Assembly (NCBI GenBank): GCA_022842225.1
Contig: JALHPX010000166.1
Coordinates: forward strand, 1 to 7,008
Direction of reading: 5' to 3'
Origin: a bacterium
GTDB lineage: Bacteria; Bdellovibrionota; FAC87; UBA2466
Length of the DNA: 7,008 nucleotides
Position 1 is the first letter of the stretch, and every line of letters begins with the position of its first letter. Below the pieces are notes generated by a model, which was not told where the DNA came from, made no database searches, and worked only from the letters and a program-made list of their open reading frames with translations. Made by a program: the position numbers and the translations under genes. Below, piece by piece: positions 1-6,382 of the stretch.

Positions 1-412
1 GCAGAAGCTTAGAAATTAAAAAAATCCCGCGCGACGCCACACTCAGTACGGGCTTCGTCGCAGCGATCACCATAATGACAAAAACAAACATGCTTTCGGT
101 GAATTCTAAGTGTTCAAGGTACGAAAGCGAGACGTGACCACCCAGTTGGAAATACAAGTAGGCCAGCAAAACGCCTGACCACAGACCAAACACCACCTCT
201 ACCTCACCTAAGAGATGGAAGAAGTTTTCGCCGATCGATCCTTCTTTGTATTTTGCCGCGAGCTTTTGAAAATAGCTGACGCTAAAGGTGTGCAGAATAG
301 CCAGCACAAAGAGAGCCGTACCCACATAGCGAACCGACTCCGGCGCCATGATATTTAAAAAGGCGATCGGATCTACCCCAGAGAGGACGTCTCCCAGCTT
401 TGGTTCATTCAT
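1..412 (-). CDS. Putative Na+/H+ antiporter-like membrane protein, N-terminal part (cut by left edge)
   Basis: An open frame starts at ATG 412-410 and stays open for 137 codons to the left edge, so only the N-terminal part is visible. The protein begins MNEPKLGDVLSG and has hydrophobic segments at about residues 27-46, 66-89 and 104-134. Features I associate with the putative Na+/H+ antiporter family once called DUF1504 are an AILHTF motif near 38-43, an acidic stretch GEVEVVFGLW near 69-78 and an FTESMFVF...ATKPVL segment near 104-122. The family call is from memory of the pattern, and the ion specificity is inference. It would sit in the inner membrane. It lies 61 nt downstream of phoR on the same strand with no clear terminator between, so it could be read from the Pho message or have its own promoter. 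There is no good Shine-Dalgarno; a TTG codon lies in frame 18 nt upstream, but ATG is the simpler start. Confidence 0.6.
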   Translation of the reverse strand, partial: MNEPKLGDVLSGVDPIAFLNIMAPESVRYVGTALFVLAILHTFSVSYFQKLAAKYKEGSIGENFFHLLGEVEVVFGLWSGVLLAYLYFQLGGHVSLSYLEHLEFTESMFVFVIMVIAATKPVLSVASRGIFLISKLL

Positions 413-450
413 TGCGCTAAATTTTCGCAAACGACTACGACTAAGCGCAA
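412..450. repeat. Inverted repeat overlapping the antiporter-like gene start
   Basis: TTGCGCT at 412-418 and AGCGCAA at 444-450 form a perfect 7-bp inverted repeat with a 25-nt spacer. Its left arm includes the first base of the start codon of the antiporter-like gene. A second copy of CGCAA at 426-430 can pair alternatively with TTGCG at 412-416 (9-nt loop). In RNA either fold would bury the start region; in DNA it could be an operator. A short tandem repeat (ACGACT twice, 431-442) lies in the spacer. Whether any of this is functional is unknown. Confidence 0.35.
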
Positions 451-473
451 CTTATTAATTTCGGCCAGAGGAC

Positions 474-2240
474 TTAATCTTCGGCGTTGAAGAGATTGGA
501 TTCGTCGGGAAACCGGCAGTAAAAGCTCGTCCCTTTGCCCGGTGCACTCTCCAGCCACACGCTACCTTCGTGGCGCTGAACAATGTGCTTCACAATCGCA
601 AGCCCCAGCCCCGTGCCGCCCTGATCGCGGGAACGCGCTTTATCGACACGATAGAATCGCTCAAAGAGGCGCTGATGATGCTCAAGCGGAATTCCGGGTC
701 CTGTATCGGTAACCTTAAGAACGGTGTTGGCGCCGTCTCGATACCAATTGACTGTTATTTTGCCTTTTTCCGGAGTGTATTTATTGGCGTTGCCCAAGAG
801 GTTAACGAGAACTTGCTCCAAGCGGTGCGGGTCGGCGAAGACATTTTTTGAGTCGACTTGCACATCGACGACTTGATCTTTGCGATCAAAAGCGCCTTTC
901 AACTGATTAAGCAGCCGCTGAGTGACTTCTTCGGTACTGAGAGTCTCTCTTTGAATAATACTGTCGGACTCAATCGAGCTTAAATCGAGCAAGTCATTCA
1001 TCAATAACATCAAGCGATCACTGTTGCGCGCAATCGCATTGAGGAAATCCAAAAGCTCCTGCTTGCCTTGATTGTCCTGAATCAAGGTATCGGCGTATCC
1101 CTTGATGACTGTCAGAGGGGTGCGCAATTCATGGGAAACGTTGGCAACGAAATCAATGCGCATTTGCTCGGCGGCTTTTAATTCAGTGACATCGTGGAAA
1201 ATTCCCACGGCGCCGTAAACCGAAGCATCTTGTCGACGCAATGGCGATGCAGAGAGCGAGAAATAGCGCTTGGGCAAAGTTTGCTGGAGCGCAATAGCGC
1301 GAGTGGACTCCACCCTACCCTCTTTGAGGGCGCGGCGGAAAGCAGTCAGAATCTCGGGATCACGGAAGATCCCCCACAGCTTAGACGACTCCAGCTTCTC
1401 GCCTTCCTTGCCAAAGAGCAGCTCAAAGCGACTATTATAAAAAAGCGGATTCCCTTCGGGATCTACTGCCAGGATCGCATCGCTAATGGCGCCCATGATG
1501 GTGTCGAGTTCGAGTTTTTCGCGAGAGAGGCGCTTGGTTTTAGCGAGCAAGTCGCGCCTCATATCATCGATATTGGACTCGAGTTCCAGCCACTCATCGA
1601 AACCTTGTTCTTTAAGATCCTCCTCACTGACCACATCTGGCAGGTGGATGTTCTTGGTTTTGACAAGAAGACGGCCCAATGGAAATACCAACCGGCGCGC
1701 CATGTAGATGGAGAACAATAACGCCGCCATCGCCATCAGCAGAAACGCGATGAGCAACGCCATATCAACGGTAGCTGACCACCGATCCGATTCAATGGTT
1801 GAAATCCCCACAGCTCCCAGCCACTCGGCCGAAGCGGGCACGTAGACCGCGATCGCCCAATTGCCGTTGCGATAAAAATGCACTCGTGATGGAGCAGAAA
1901 GTACATCGCCCCAATTCACGATTTTTAAGGCATCGGAAAAGCCAAATTCTGCCGAAGGAGTGCACCGTACCTGGCCGTCGGGCTGAATAACGCCCCAGTG
2001 AGAGAGCTGCGAACGAGGGATTTCAGGACAGCGCGTGAGCGGGCGCTTATTTTCCAAAGCACGCTGCAGGCCCGCGATATTTTCCGTAGCGGAAGTGCGC
2101 AACTGAGATTGGATCTGCGATCGAAACAAGGAGCGCGCTAAAAGTCCTGCCCCTACGAGGCAACCGAGAATAATAAGGAACTGGGCTGCGGCAACACGGT
2201 AGAAAATTCTGCGCGGAAAGGTTTTTCTCTTAAATGCCAT
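474..2240 (-). CDS. phoR: Phosphate regulon sensor histidine kinase PhoR
   Basis: This is the membrane histidine kinase that phosphorylates PhoB when phosphate is limiting. I start it at ATG 2240-2238 (588 aa), 2 nt after the phoB stop. The frame runs on to an ATG at 2297, but those 19 extra residues are polar, overlap phoB by 55 nt and precede the basic MAFKRKTFPRR lead that normally comes before a membrane anchor. By residue: TM1 about 13-36; extracytoplasmic sensor domain about 37-158; TM2 about 159-180; degenerate HAMP-like linker about 180-240; PAS domain about 245-355; H box VSHELRTPLT with phospho-acceptor His370; N box around NLLGNANKYT (480-489); G1 box DTGPGIP (512-518); F box FERFY (526-530); G2 box GGTGLGLAI (541-549). 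All catalytic motifs are intact. The length and layout resemble Bacillus PhoR (sensor domain, HAMP, PAS) more than the shorter E. coli PhoR, which lacks a large periplasmic domain. No strong ribosome site is visible, so translation is probably coupled to phoB. The PhoR name rests on position beside phoB and pst; alone it would be a generic HAMP-PAS kinase. Confidence 0.93.
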   Translation of the reverse strand: MAFKRKTFPRRIFYRVAAAQFLIILGCLVGAGLLARSLFRSQIQSQLRTSATENIAGLQRALENKRPLTRCPEIPRSQLSHWGVIQPDGQVRCTPSAEFGFSDALKIVNWGDVLSAPSRVHFYRNGNWAIAVYVPASAEWLGAVGISTIESDRWSATVDMALLIAFLLMAMAALLFSIYMARRLVFPLGRLLVKTKNIHLPDVVSEEDLKEQGFDEWLELESNIDDMRRDLLAKTKRLSREKLELDTIMGAISDAILAVDPEGNPLFYNSRFELLFGKEGEKLESSKLWGIFRDPEILTAFRRALKEGRVESTRAIALQQTLPKRYFSLSASPLRRQDASVYGAVGIFHDVTELKAAEQMRIDFVANVSHELRTPLTVIKGYADTLIQDNQGKQELLDFLNAIARNSDRLMLLMNDLLDLSSIESDSIIQRETLSTEEVTQRLLNQLKGAFDRKDQVVDVQVDSKNVFADPHRLEQVLVNLLGNANKYTPEKGKITVNWYRDGANTVLKVTDTGPGIPLEHHQRLFERFYRVDKARSRDQGGTGLGLAIVKHIVQRHEGSVWLESAPGKGTSFYCRFPDESNLFNAED

Positions 2241-2242
2241 AT

Positions 2243-2932
2243 CTACGTGCGAATACGATAACCGACCCCACGGATGGTCTCGATGATGTCGGCACATTTG
2301 CCCATCTTTTTGCGAAGACCAAAGACGTGGGTATCAATCGCGCGATCCACCACAGTCACTCCCTCGCCTTGAACGAGATCAATGAGGCGCTCACGCGTGA
2401 GTACTCTACCGCGGTTTCGAACTAAGGCTACCAGAAGCTTAAATTCAGAAGGAGTGAGCTGGAGCTCCTTTTTGCCGCAGGTAACTTGGTAGGATTCGAG
2501 ATCCAAAGCAAGCTCGCCAACTTCGAAACTGCGTGCACCCGCCTCCTGCTGCGGCGAGGCCCGCCGCAAAAGCGCCCGAACGCGCGCCAGGAAAACGGGC
2601 AAATCAAAAGGCTTAGTGAGATAATCGTCGGCACCGACCTCGAGTCCCACGACAATATCGGAGGGGTGCGCTCTGGCTGTCACCATCAGCACCGGAACCT
2701 GGGCTGCGGGCGCTGACGGATCATTGCGGATTTTCTTACAAAGATCGAGACCCGAAACTCCCGGTAACATCCAATCCAAAATCAGAAGCTGAAACGATTC
2801 TTTGTCCATTAGGCGCAAGGCCTCTTCACCGTTCTCTGTCACGGTGATTTCATGGCCATCGCGCTTAAGGTGCAGCGCCATTAAATCTGCGATTTCTTTT
2901 TCGTCTTCTACGATGAGAACTTTTGAGCTCAT
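2243..2932 (-). CDS. phoB: Phosphate regulon response regulator PhoB
   Basis: A 229-aa OmpR/PhoB-family transcription factor, the usual length. The receiver domain (about 1-122) has the acidic pocket E9-D10, phospho-acceptor Asp53 in LILDWMLPG, the switch Thr85 (VTAR), Tyr104 and Lys107 in DDYLTKPFD. A short linker is followed by a winged-helix DNA-binding domain (about 133-229) with LTPSEFKLL (159-167), GRVLTRERL (175-183), recognition-helix region VDRAIDTHVFGLRKKMG (195-211) and the wing IRGVGYRI (220-227). Once phosphorylated by PhoR it should bind Pho boxes and activate phosphate-starvation genes. The start is ATG 2932-2930, supported by a strong ribosome site that overlaps the phoU stop. 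It ends in TAG 2 nt before phoR, so the pair is almost certainly co-expressed. Every key residue is present. The name PhoB over another OmpR-family regulator rests on gene context and overall similarity. Confidence 0.95.
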   Translation of the reverse strand: MSSKVLIVEDEKEIADLMALHLKRDGHEITVTENGEEALRLMDKESFQLLILDWMLPGVSGLDLCKKIRNDPSAPAAQVPVLMVTARAHPSDIVVGLEVGADDYLTKPFDLPVFLARVRALLRRASPQQEAGARSFEVGELALDLESYQVTCGKKELQLTPSEFKLLVALVRNRGRVLTRERLIDLVQGEGVTVVDRAIDTHVFGLRKKMGKCADIIETIRGVGYRIRT

Positions 2933-2939
2933 TGCCTAT

Positions 2940-2947
2940 CCCCCTTA
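2940..2947 (-). promoter_or_regulatory. Ribosome binding site of phoB, overlapping the phoU stop
   Basis: On the minus strand TAAGGGGG combines the phoU stop codon (TAA) with a purine-rich Shine-Dalgarno, 7 nt before ATG 2932. It fixes the phoB start and indicates stop-start coupling with phoU. Confidence 0.75.
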
Positions 2948-3622
2948 TTTGGTACGGACGGCGCCCCCGCTGGAATGGCGGACATCCAGACCCGAGACGC
3001 TAAAGATAATGTCTTCGGCGATATTCGTGGCGTGATCTCCAATACGTTCCAGGTTGCGAGAGATGGAGATCACATTCAACAGAGCATCAATGCCCTTTGA
3101 ATCTTTCTTCATTTCCACCACGCAGTCGGCGACGATCTTACGTTTGTACGCGTCTACTTTGTCATCCCGATGCAAGATCTTTCTAGCAATGTTTTCGTCA
3201 TTTTTTACAAACGCATCCAAGACTTCCCGTACCATGGCGCGCACTTCATCCGACATCTGCGCTAAGTCTCCCAACTGGAGCGGGATCGTTTCTAAAATAA
3301 ACACATCGGAGTGGTTGGCGATATTCACCGTCAAATCCACCATGCGTTCTAAGTCATTGTTGATCTTGATGCACGAGACAATGAATCGGAGGTCGGCCGC
3401 CATCGGCTGCTGAAGAGCCAGTAATTTCACGCAGGCCGCATCTACTTCAATGTGAGTGCGGTTGACGCGCTCTTCGATGGCAAAAACCTCTTCGATCTTC
3501 GGACGACTCTTGGTCTTCCACGATGCAGTGGCGCATTCCAGCGCTTGCTCGACGTACCCTGCCATCGTCAAAAGACGGCTACTGAGATCGCTCAGTCCTG
3601 AATCTAAATGCCTGTGGTTCAT
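2945..3622 (-). CDS. phoU: Phosphate-specific transport accessory regulator PhoU
   Basis: A 225-aa all-helical cytoplasmic protein, slightly shorter than E. coli PhoU (about 240 aa). PhoU proteins are two repeated three-helix bundles that bind metal clusters and signal the state of the Pst transporter to PhoR, keeping PhoR in the non-activating mode when phosphate is plentiful. Both repeats show the characteristic acidic motif: LERMVDLTVNIA (residues 91-102) and LERIGDHATNIAEDI (191-205). The conserved segments MAADLRFIVSCIKINNDLER (74-93) and ISISRNLERIGDH are also seen. The start ATG 3622-3620 overlaps the pstB stop in an ATGA junction, and only a weak GGGTAAG lies upstream, so translation is probably coupled to pstB. 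The polar tail after residue 207 is poorly conserved in such proteins. Its place between pstB and phoB matches its role as the link between the two. Confidence 0.95.
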   Translation of the reverse strand: MNHRHLDSGLSDLSSRLLTMAGYVEQALECATASWKTKSRPKIEEVFAIEERVNRTHIEVDAACVKLLALQQPMAADLRFIVSCIKINNDLERMVDLTVNIANHSDVFILETIPLQLGDLAQMSDEVRAMVREVLDAFVKNDENIARKILHRDDKVDAYKRKIVADCVVEMKKDSKGIDALLNVISISRNLERIGDHATNIAEDIIFSVSGLDVRHSSGGAVRTK

Positions 3623-4395
3623 CCGAACTTACCCGTGATGTACCTTTCGGTACGCTCTTCTTTGGGGACCGTAAATACGGTGGAAGTATCGCCAAACTCC
3701 ACCAAGTCTCCCATGAGGAAAAACGCTGTTTTATCAGAGATACGCGCGGCCTGCTGCATATTGTGAGTCACGATCACGATGGTGACTTCGCGCTTGAGCT
3801 CTTGGATCAATTCTTCAATTTTTGCCGTCGATATCGGATCGAGCGCACTGGTTGGCTCGTCCATCAAGAGCACAGGCGGCTGTACCGCCAGCGCGCGCGC
3901 AATACAGAGGCGCTGTTGCTGACCGCCCGAGAGGCTTGTGCCCGGAGCAGTTAATTTATCTTTTACTTCTTCCCACAGGGCGGCGTTGCGAAGGCTGCGC
4001 TCCACGACTTCTCTCAAGACACTGCGTCGGCGAATGCCCGAGAGCTTGAGACCCGCTGCCACGTTATCGAAAATCGACATCGCCGGAAACGGATTGGGCT
4101 TTTGAAAAACCATTCCGATTTTGCGGCGAATGCGCACCGGATCCACGTCGCTGGCATAGATGTCTTGGTTTTCTAACCAAACTTGACCAGACGCGCGCGC
4201 CGAGGGCACTTCCTCGTGCAGACGATTTAAGCAACGGATGAAAGTAGACTTACCGCAGCCGGATGGACCGATAATCGCGGTCACCGTTTTCGGTTCGATT
4301 TCGAGCGAAACACCATGCACAGCATGATGCTGGCCAAACCAAGCATCCAGCTGGCGAATCTGCAGAACAGCGGAATTTGAATTCTGAGCCGTCAC
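3619..4395 (-). CDS. pstB: Phosphate ABC transporter ATP-binding protein PstB
   Basis: The cytoplasmic ATPase of the high-affinity phosphate importer, which would act as a dimer on the PstC-PstA channel. It has 258 aa, the normal family length. Motifs by residue: Walker A GPSGCGKST (43-51), Q-loop VFQKPNPFP (96-104), ABC signature LSGGQQQR (155-162), Walker B VLLMDEPTSALD (175-186) and switch His211 in VTHNMQQA. The Q-loop text KPNPFP, the FIRCLNRLHE segment after Walker A, and the end region with RTERYITGKFG are typical of PstB rather than other importers' ATPases. The start is GTG (4395-4393), placed by a TAAGGAG ribosome site 10 nt upstream and by the position of the N-terminal beta strand. 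The gene follows pstA by 14 nt and overlaps phoU by 4 nt. No key residue is missing. Confidence 0.97.
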   Translation of the reverse strand: MTAQNSNSAVLQIRQLDAWFGQHHAVHGVSLEIEPKTVTAIIGPSGCGKSTFIRCLNRLHEEVPSARASGQVWLENQDIYASDVDPVRIRRKIGMVFQKPNPFPAMSIFDNVAAGLKLSGIRRRSVLREVVERSLRNAALWEEVKDKLTAPGTSLSGGQQQRLCIARALAVQPPVLLMDEPTSALDPISTAKIEELIQELKREVTIVIVTHNMQQAARISDKTAFFLMGDLVEFGDTSTVFTVPKEERTERYITGKFG

Positions 4396-4405
4396 CTTTT
4401 CGCTA

Positions 4406-4412
4406 CTCCTTA
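4406..4412 (-). promoter_or_regulatory. Ribosome binding site of pstB, overlapping the pstA stop
   Basis: Minus-strand TAAGGAG contains the pstA stop TAA and an AGGAG Shine-Dalgarno 10 nt before the GTG start codon of pstB. It decides the non-ATG start, since no ATG lies near. Confidence 0.75.
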
Positions 4413-5285
4413 ATCCCTACCCGAGCCGCCGGTACCAAAAACCAGGCGGGCCAAAACGTTTACCACAAAAACCATCAAAACCAGCAACAGCGCGCCTGCC
4501 CAGGCAAGACCATGCCATTCATCAAAGGGCGAAATCGCATAGCTGTAAATCTGCACCGGTAAGGATGCAATCGGACCCGTGATACCTAAATTCCAATACT
4601 GGTTATTGAGCGAAGTCAGAAGCAGAGGTGCGGTCTCACCCGCTACCCGCGCTACGGCGAGCATGACGCCCGTCGTGATACCGCTGACACAGCCACGCAA
4701 CACGATTCGCAAAATGACTTTCCAACGCGACACACCTAATGCGAGTCCGGCTTCCCGAATATGCACCGGCACCAACCGCACAATTTCCTCGGTGCTGCGG
4801 GCAACGATTGGAATCATGATGATGGCCAAAGCCACGCCGCCAGCCATTGCGGAGAATCCGCCCATGGGAACGACCACCAAAGTGTAGACGAAAAGCCCGA
4901 TCACGATCGAGGGCACGCTTGCTAACATGTCAGTAGCAAAACGAACAATCGTGCCTAATTTGCCGTCGCCATACTCAGAGAGAAAGACTCCTGCCGCGAC
5001 TCCCCAAGGCACGCCAATCAAGCTCGCTGTCGCAACAAGCGTGCACGTACCGGCCAACGCATTGGCCATCCCGCCACCGTTTTCTCCAACTGGCTTTGGT
5101 AACTTAGAAAAGAAATCCCAATTCAAATAGCCTGCGCCATTCCAAATCACGTAACCCAAGACACTAAAGAGCGGCACCAAAGCGGCGAGAGCAGCTAAGA
5201 ACAAGAGTCCCGACATCCACCTGTCCACCCATTTGCGGCGTTGGTGCGTGCGGCTCATGTACTCGTGCAATTGAACAGAATTCAT
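4410..5285 (-). CDS. pstA: Phosphate ABC transporter permease PstA
   Basis: One of the two inner-membrane channel subunits of the phosphate importer, 291 aa (E. coli PstA is similar in length). Hydrophobic segments at about residues 25-48, 77-103, 118-140, 145-163, 198-224 and 258-283 give six membrane spans. The ABC permease coupling loop that contacts PstB reads IREAGLALGVSRW (176-188), and the nearby VARVAGETAPLLLTS (211-225) is the conserved PstA segment. The sequences LASVPSIVIGLFVY and STEEIVRLVP are also typical. The start ATG 5285-5283 directly abuts the pstC stop (TAA then ATG), with a GAAGGG ribosome site 4 nt before it inside the pstC end. It is distinguished from its paralogue PstC by position and by the GETAPLL segment in place of GETMAVTMVIGN. 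Confidence 0.96.
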   Translation of the reverse strand: MNSVQLHEYMSRTHQRRKWVDRWMSGLLFLAALAALVPLFSVLGYVIWNGAGYLNWDFFSKLPKPVGENGGGMANALAGTCTLVATASLIGVPWGVAAGVFLSEYGDGKLGTIVRFATDMLASVPSIVIGLFVYTLVVVPMGGFSAMAGGVALAIIMIPIVARSTEEIVRLVPVHIREAGLALGVSRWKVILRIVLRGCVSGITTGVMLAVARVAGETAPLLLTSLNNQYWNLGITGPIASLPVQIYSYAISPFDEWHGLAWAGALLLVLMVFVVNVLARLVFGTGGSGRD

Positions 5286-6296
5286 TTAACCCTTCACCCG
5301 CCGTTTGACCTGCCACACGAAAAGGCGCGCAATGGCATTCATCACAAAAGTCACACCGAAAAGTAAGAGGCCGATTTCAGCAAGTGCTGCGAGATGCAGC
5401 TTCTCGGCGGCTTCGGGATATTCGCTGGCGATGATACTGGCCATACTTTGTGCTGGAGCAAAGAGCGAAGAAGAAATTTCGGTGCGATTGCCAATCACCA
5501 TCGTGACGGCCATCGTCTCGCCCAGTGCGCGGCCCAATCCTAAAATCACAGCGCCCACAATGCCAACGCGGCTCGCTCGAAGAACGGAAACCTTCATGCT
5601 CTCCCAGCGCGTAGCGCCTAGAGCAAGTGCCGCCTCGCGGTTTGCACGTGGCACGGCTTTAAAAACTTCGCGGCAAATCGAAGAGACAGTAGGCGTCACC
5701 ATGATCGATAAAATCACGCCAGCCGTGAGCATCCCTACCCCGTAAGGAGGACCGAGAAAAATCGGAAAGAAATCAAAGCCAAAATACTCGCCCAGAAAAG
5801 GCTGCACAGTGGATCGCATCCACGGTGCCAGGAGAAAAAATCCCCACAAGCCGTAAACAACGCTGGGAATCGCGGCCAGCATTTCCACTAAGAAGCCCGC
5901 TAGCCTGGCAACCGAACGCGGTGCCAATTCGTTTAAGAAGAGTGCCACGCCAATGCTCATTGGAGTTGCAATCAACATGGCGAGGACAGAAGAGACCACC
6001 GTACCAAAGACGACTGCTAGCGCGCCGAAGTCTTTTGCCACTGGATCCCAGTTCTGGCTGCTCAAGAAATTCCAACCAAAGTATTCGATGGCGGGCTGAC
6101 TGGCGCGAAAAAGGAAGATACCAATGGAGAGCAAGAGTGCCAGGACGCCCAATCCGGAAGCACGCAAAAACCAAAAGAAGAGACGATCGGAAAAGTGTTT
6201 TTCTCGGTGGCTATGGGCCGTGACATTTTGAACGGCCGAAACCGCTGCGAGCTTTTCTTCCGGAACCATGAGGGACTCTATTACCGTGGTGCTCAT
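5286..6296 (-). CDS. pstC: Phosphate ABC transporter permease PstC
   Basis: The second inner-membrane channel subunit, pairing with PstA. It has 336 aa, a little longer than E. coli PstC (319 aa) because of a polar N-terminal lead of about 40 residues before the first span. Six hydrophobic segments lie at about residues 43-64, 94-122, 137-158, 185-205, 242-266 and 303-328. Diagnostic text includes FLNELAPRSVARLAGFLVEMLAAIPSVVYGLWG (in residues 120-152), the coupling loop REAALALGATRWE (220-232) and GLGRALGETMAVTMVIGN (253-270). ATG 6296-6294 has no clear Shine-Dalgarno; an in-frame ATG at 6269-6267 (Met10) would give 327 aa and cannot be excluded. It follows pstS after 86 nt containing a hairpin and runs directly into pstA. 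Confidence 0.96.
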   Translation of the reverse strand: MSTTVIESLMVPEEKLAAVSAVQNVTAHSHREKHFSDRLFFWFLRASGLGVLALLLSIGIFLFRASQPAIEYFGWNFLSSQNWDPVAKDFGALAVVFGTVVSSVLAMLIATPMSIGVALFLNELAPRSVARLAGFLVEMLAAIPSVVYGLWGFFLLAPWMRSTVQPFLGEYFGFDFFPIFLGPPYGVGMLTAGVILSIMVTPTVSSICREVFKAVPRANREAALALGATRWESMKVSVLRASRVGIVGAVILGLGRALGETMAVTMVIGNRTEISSSLFAPAQSMASIIASEYPEAAEKLHLAALAEIGLLLFGVTFVMNAIARLFVWQVKRRVKG

Positions 6297-6322
6297 ACGA
6301 GAACCAAGTTTTTAACTCATGC

Positions 6323-6353
6323 CCCAGAGTTCCTTTGTCAGGACTCTGTTAGG
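6323..6353 (-). other. Intercistronic hairpin between pstS and pstC
   Basis: In minus-strand RNA CAGAGTCC (6348-6341) pairs with GGAACTCTG (6333-6325), leaving one bulged A and a 7-nt loop. CC at 6353-6352 and GG at 6324-6323 could extend the stem beyond an internal loop. No U-run follows, so it is not a typical intrinsic terminator. In other pst and binding-protein operons such structures stabilise the 3' end of the upstream message or cause partial read-through, letting the binding protein exceed the permeases. That role here is inference. Confidence 0.5.
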
Positions 6354-6382
6354 AAGAATTAGCTCGCAACAGCTTGAAATCC

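Noticed and set aside
413..473. A Pho box or sigma70-type promoter in the phoR/antiporter gap.
   Set aside because: I found no convincing paired 7-bp direct repeats of Pho-box type, and the best -35/-10 like match (TTGCGC and GAAAAT on the minus strand) would place the start of transcription on or beyond the start codon.
477..493. A small stem (TCTTC/GAAGA) at the end of phoR as a transcription terminator.
   Set aside because: Only 5 bp, inside the coding sequence, and not followed by a U-run.
1194..1721. A 175-codon open frame on the plus strand opposite phoR.
   Set aside because: It lies wholly antisense to a well-conserved kinase, its translation shows no recognisable domain, and there is no operon partner on that strand. 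It is a shadow of phoR codon use.
5305..5745. A 146-codon open frame on the plus strand opposite pstC.
   Set aside because: The translation is rich in Ala, Thr, Arg and Pro as expected from the antisense of a membrane protein gene, and pstC covers it completely with intact motifs.
5773..6174. A 133-codon minus-strand frame overlapping pstC in another register.
   Set aside because: pstC is intact and in frame throughout, so this is an out-of-frame shadow and not evidence of a frameshift or second gene.
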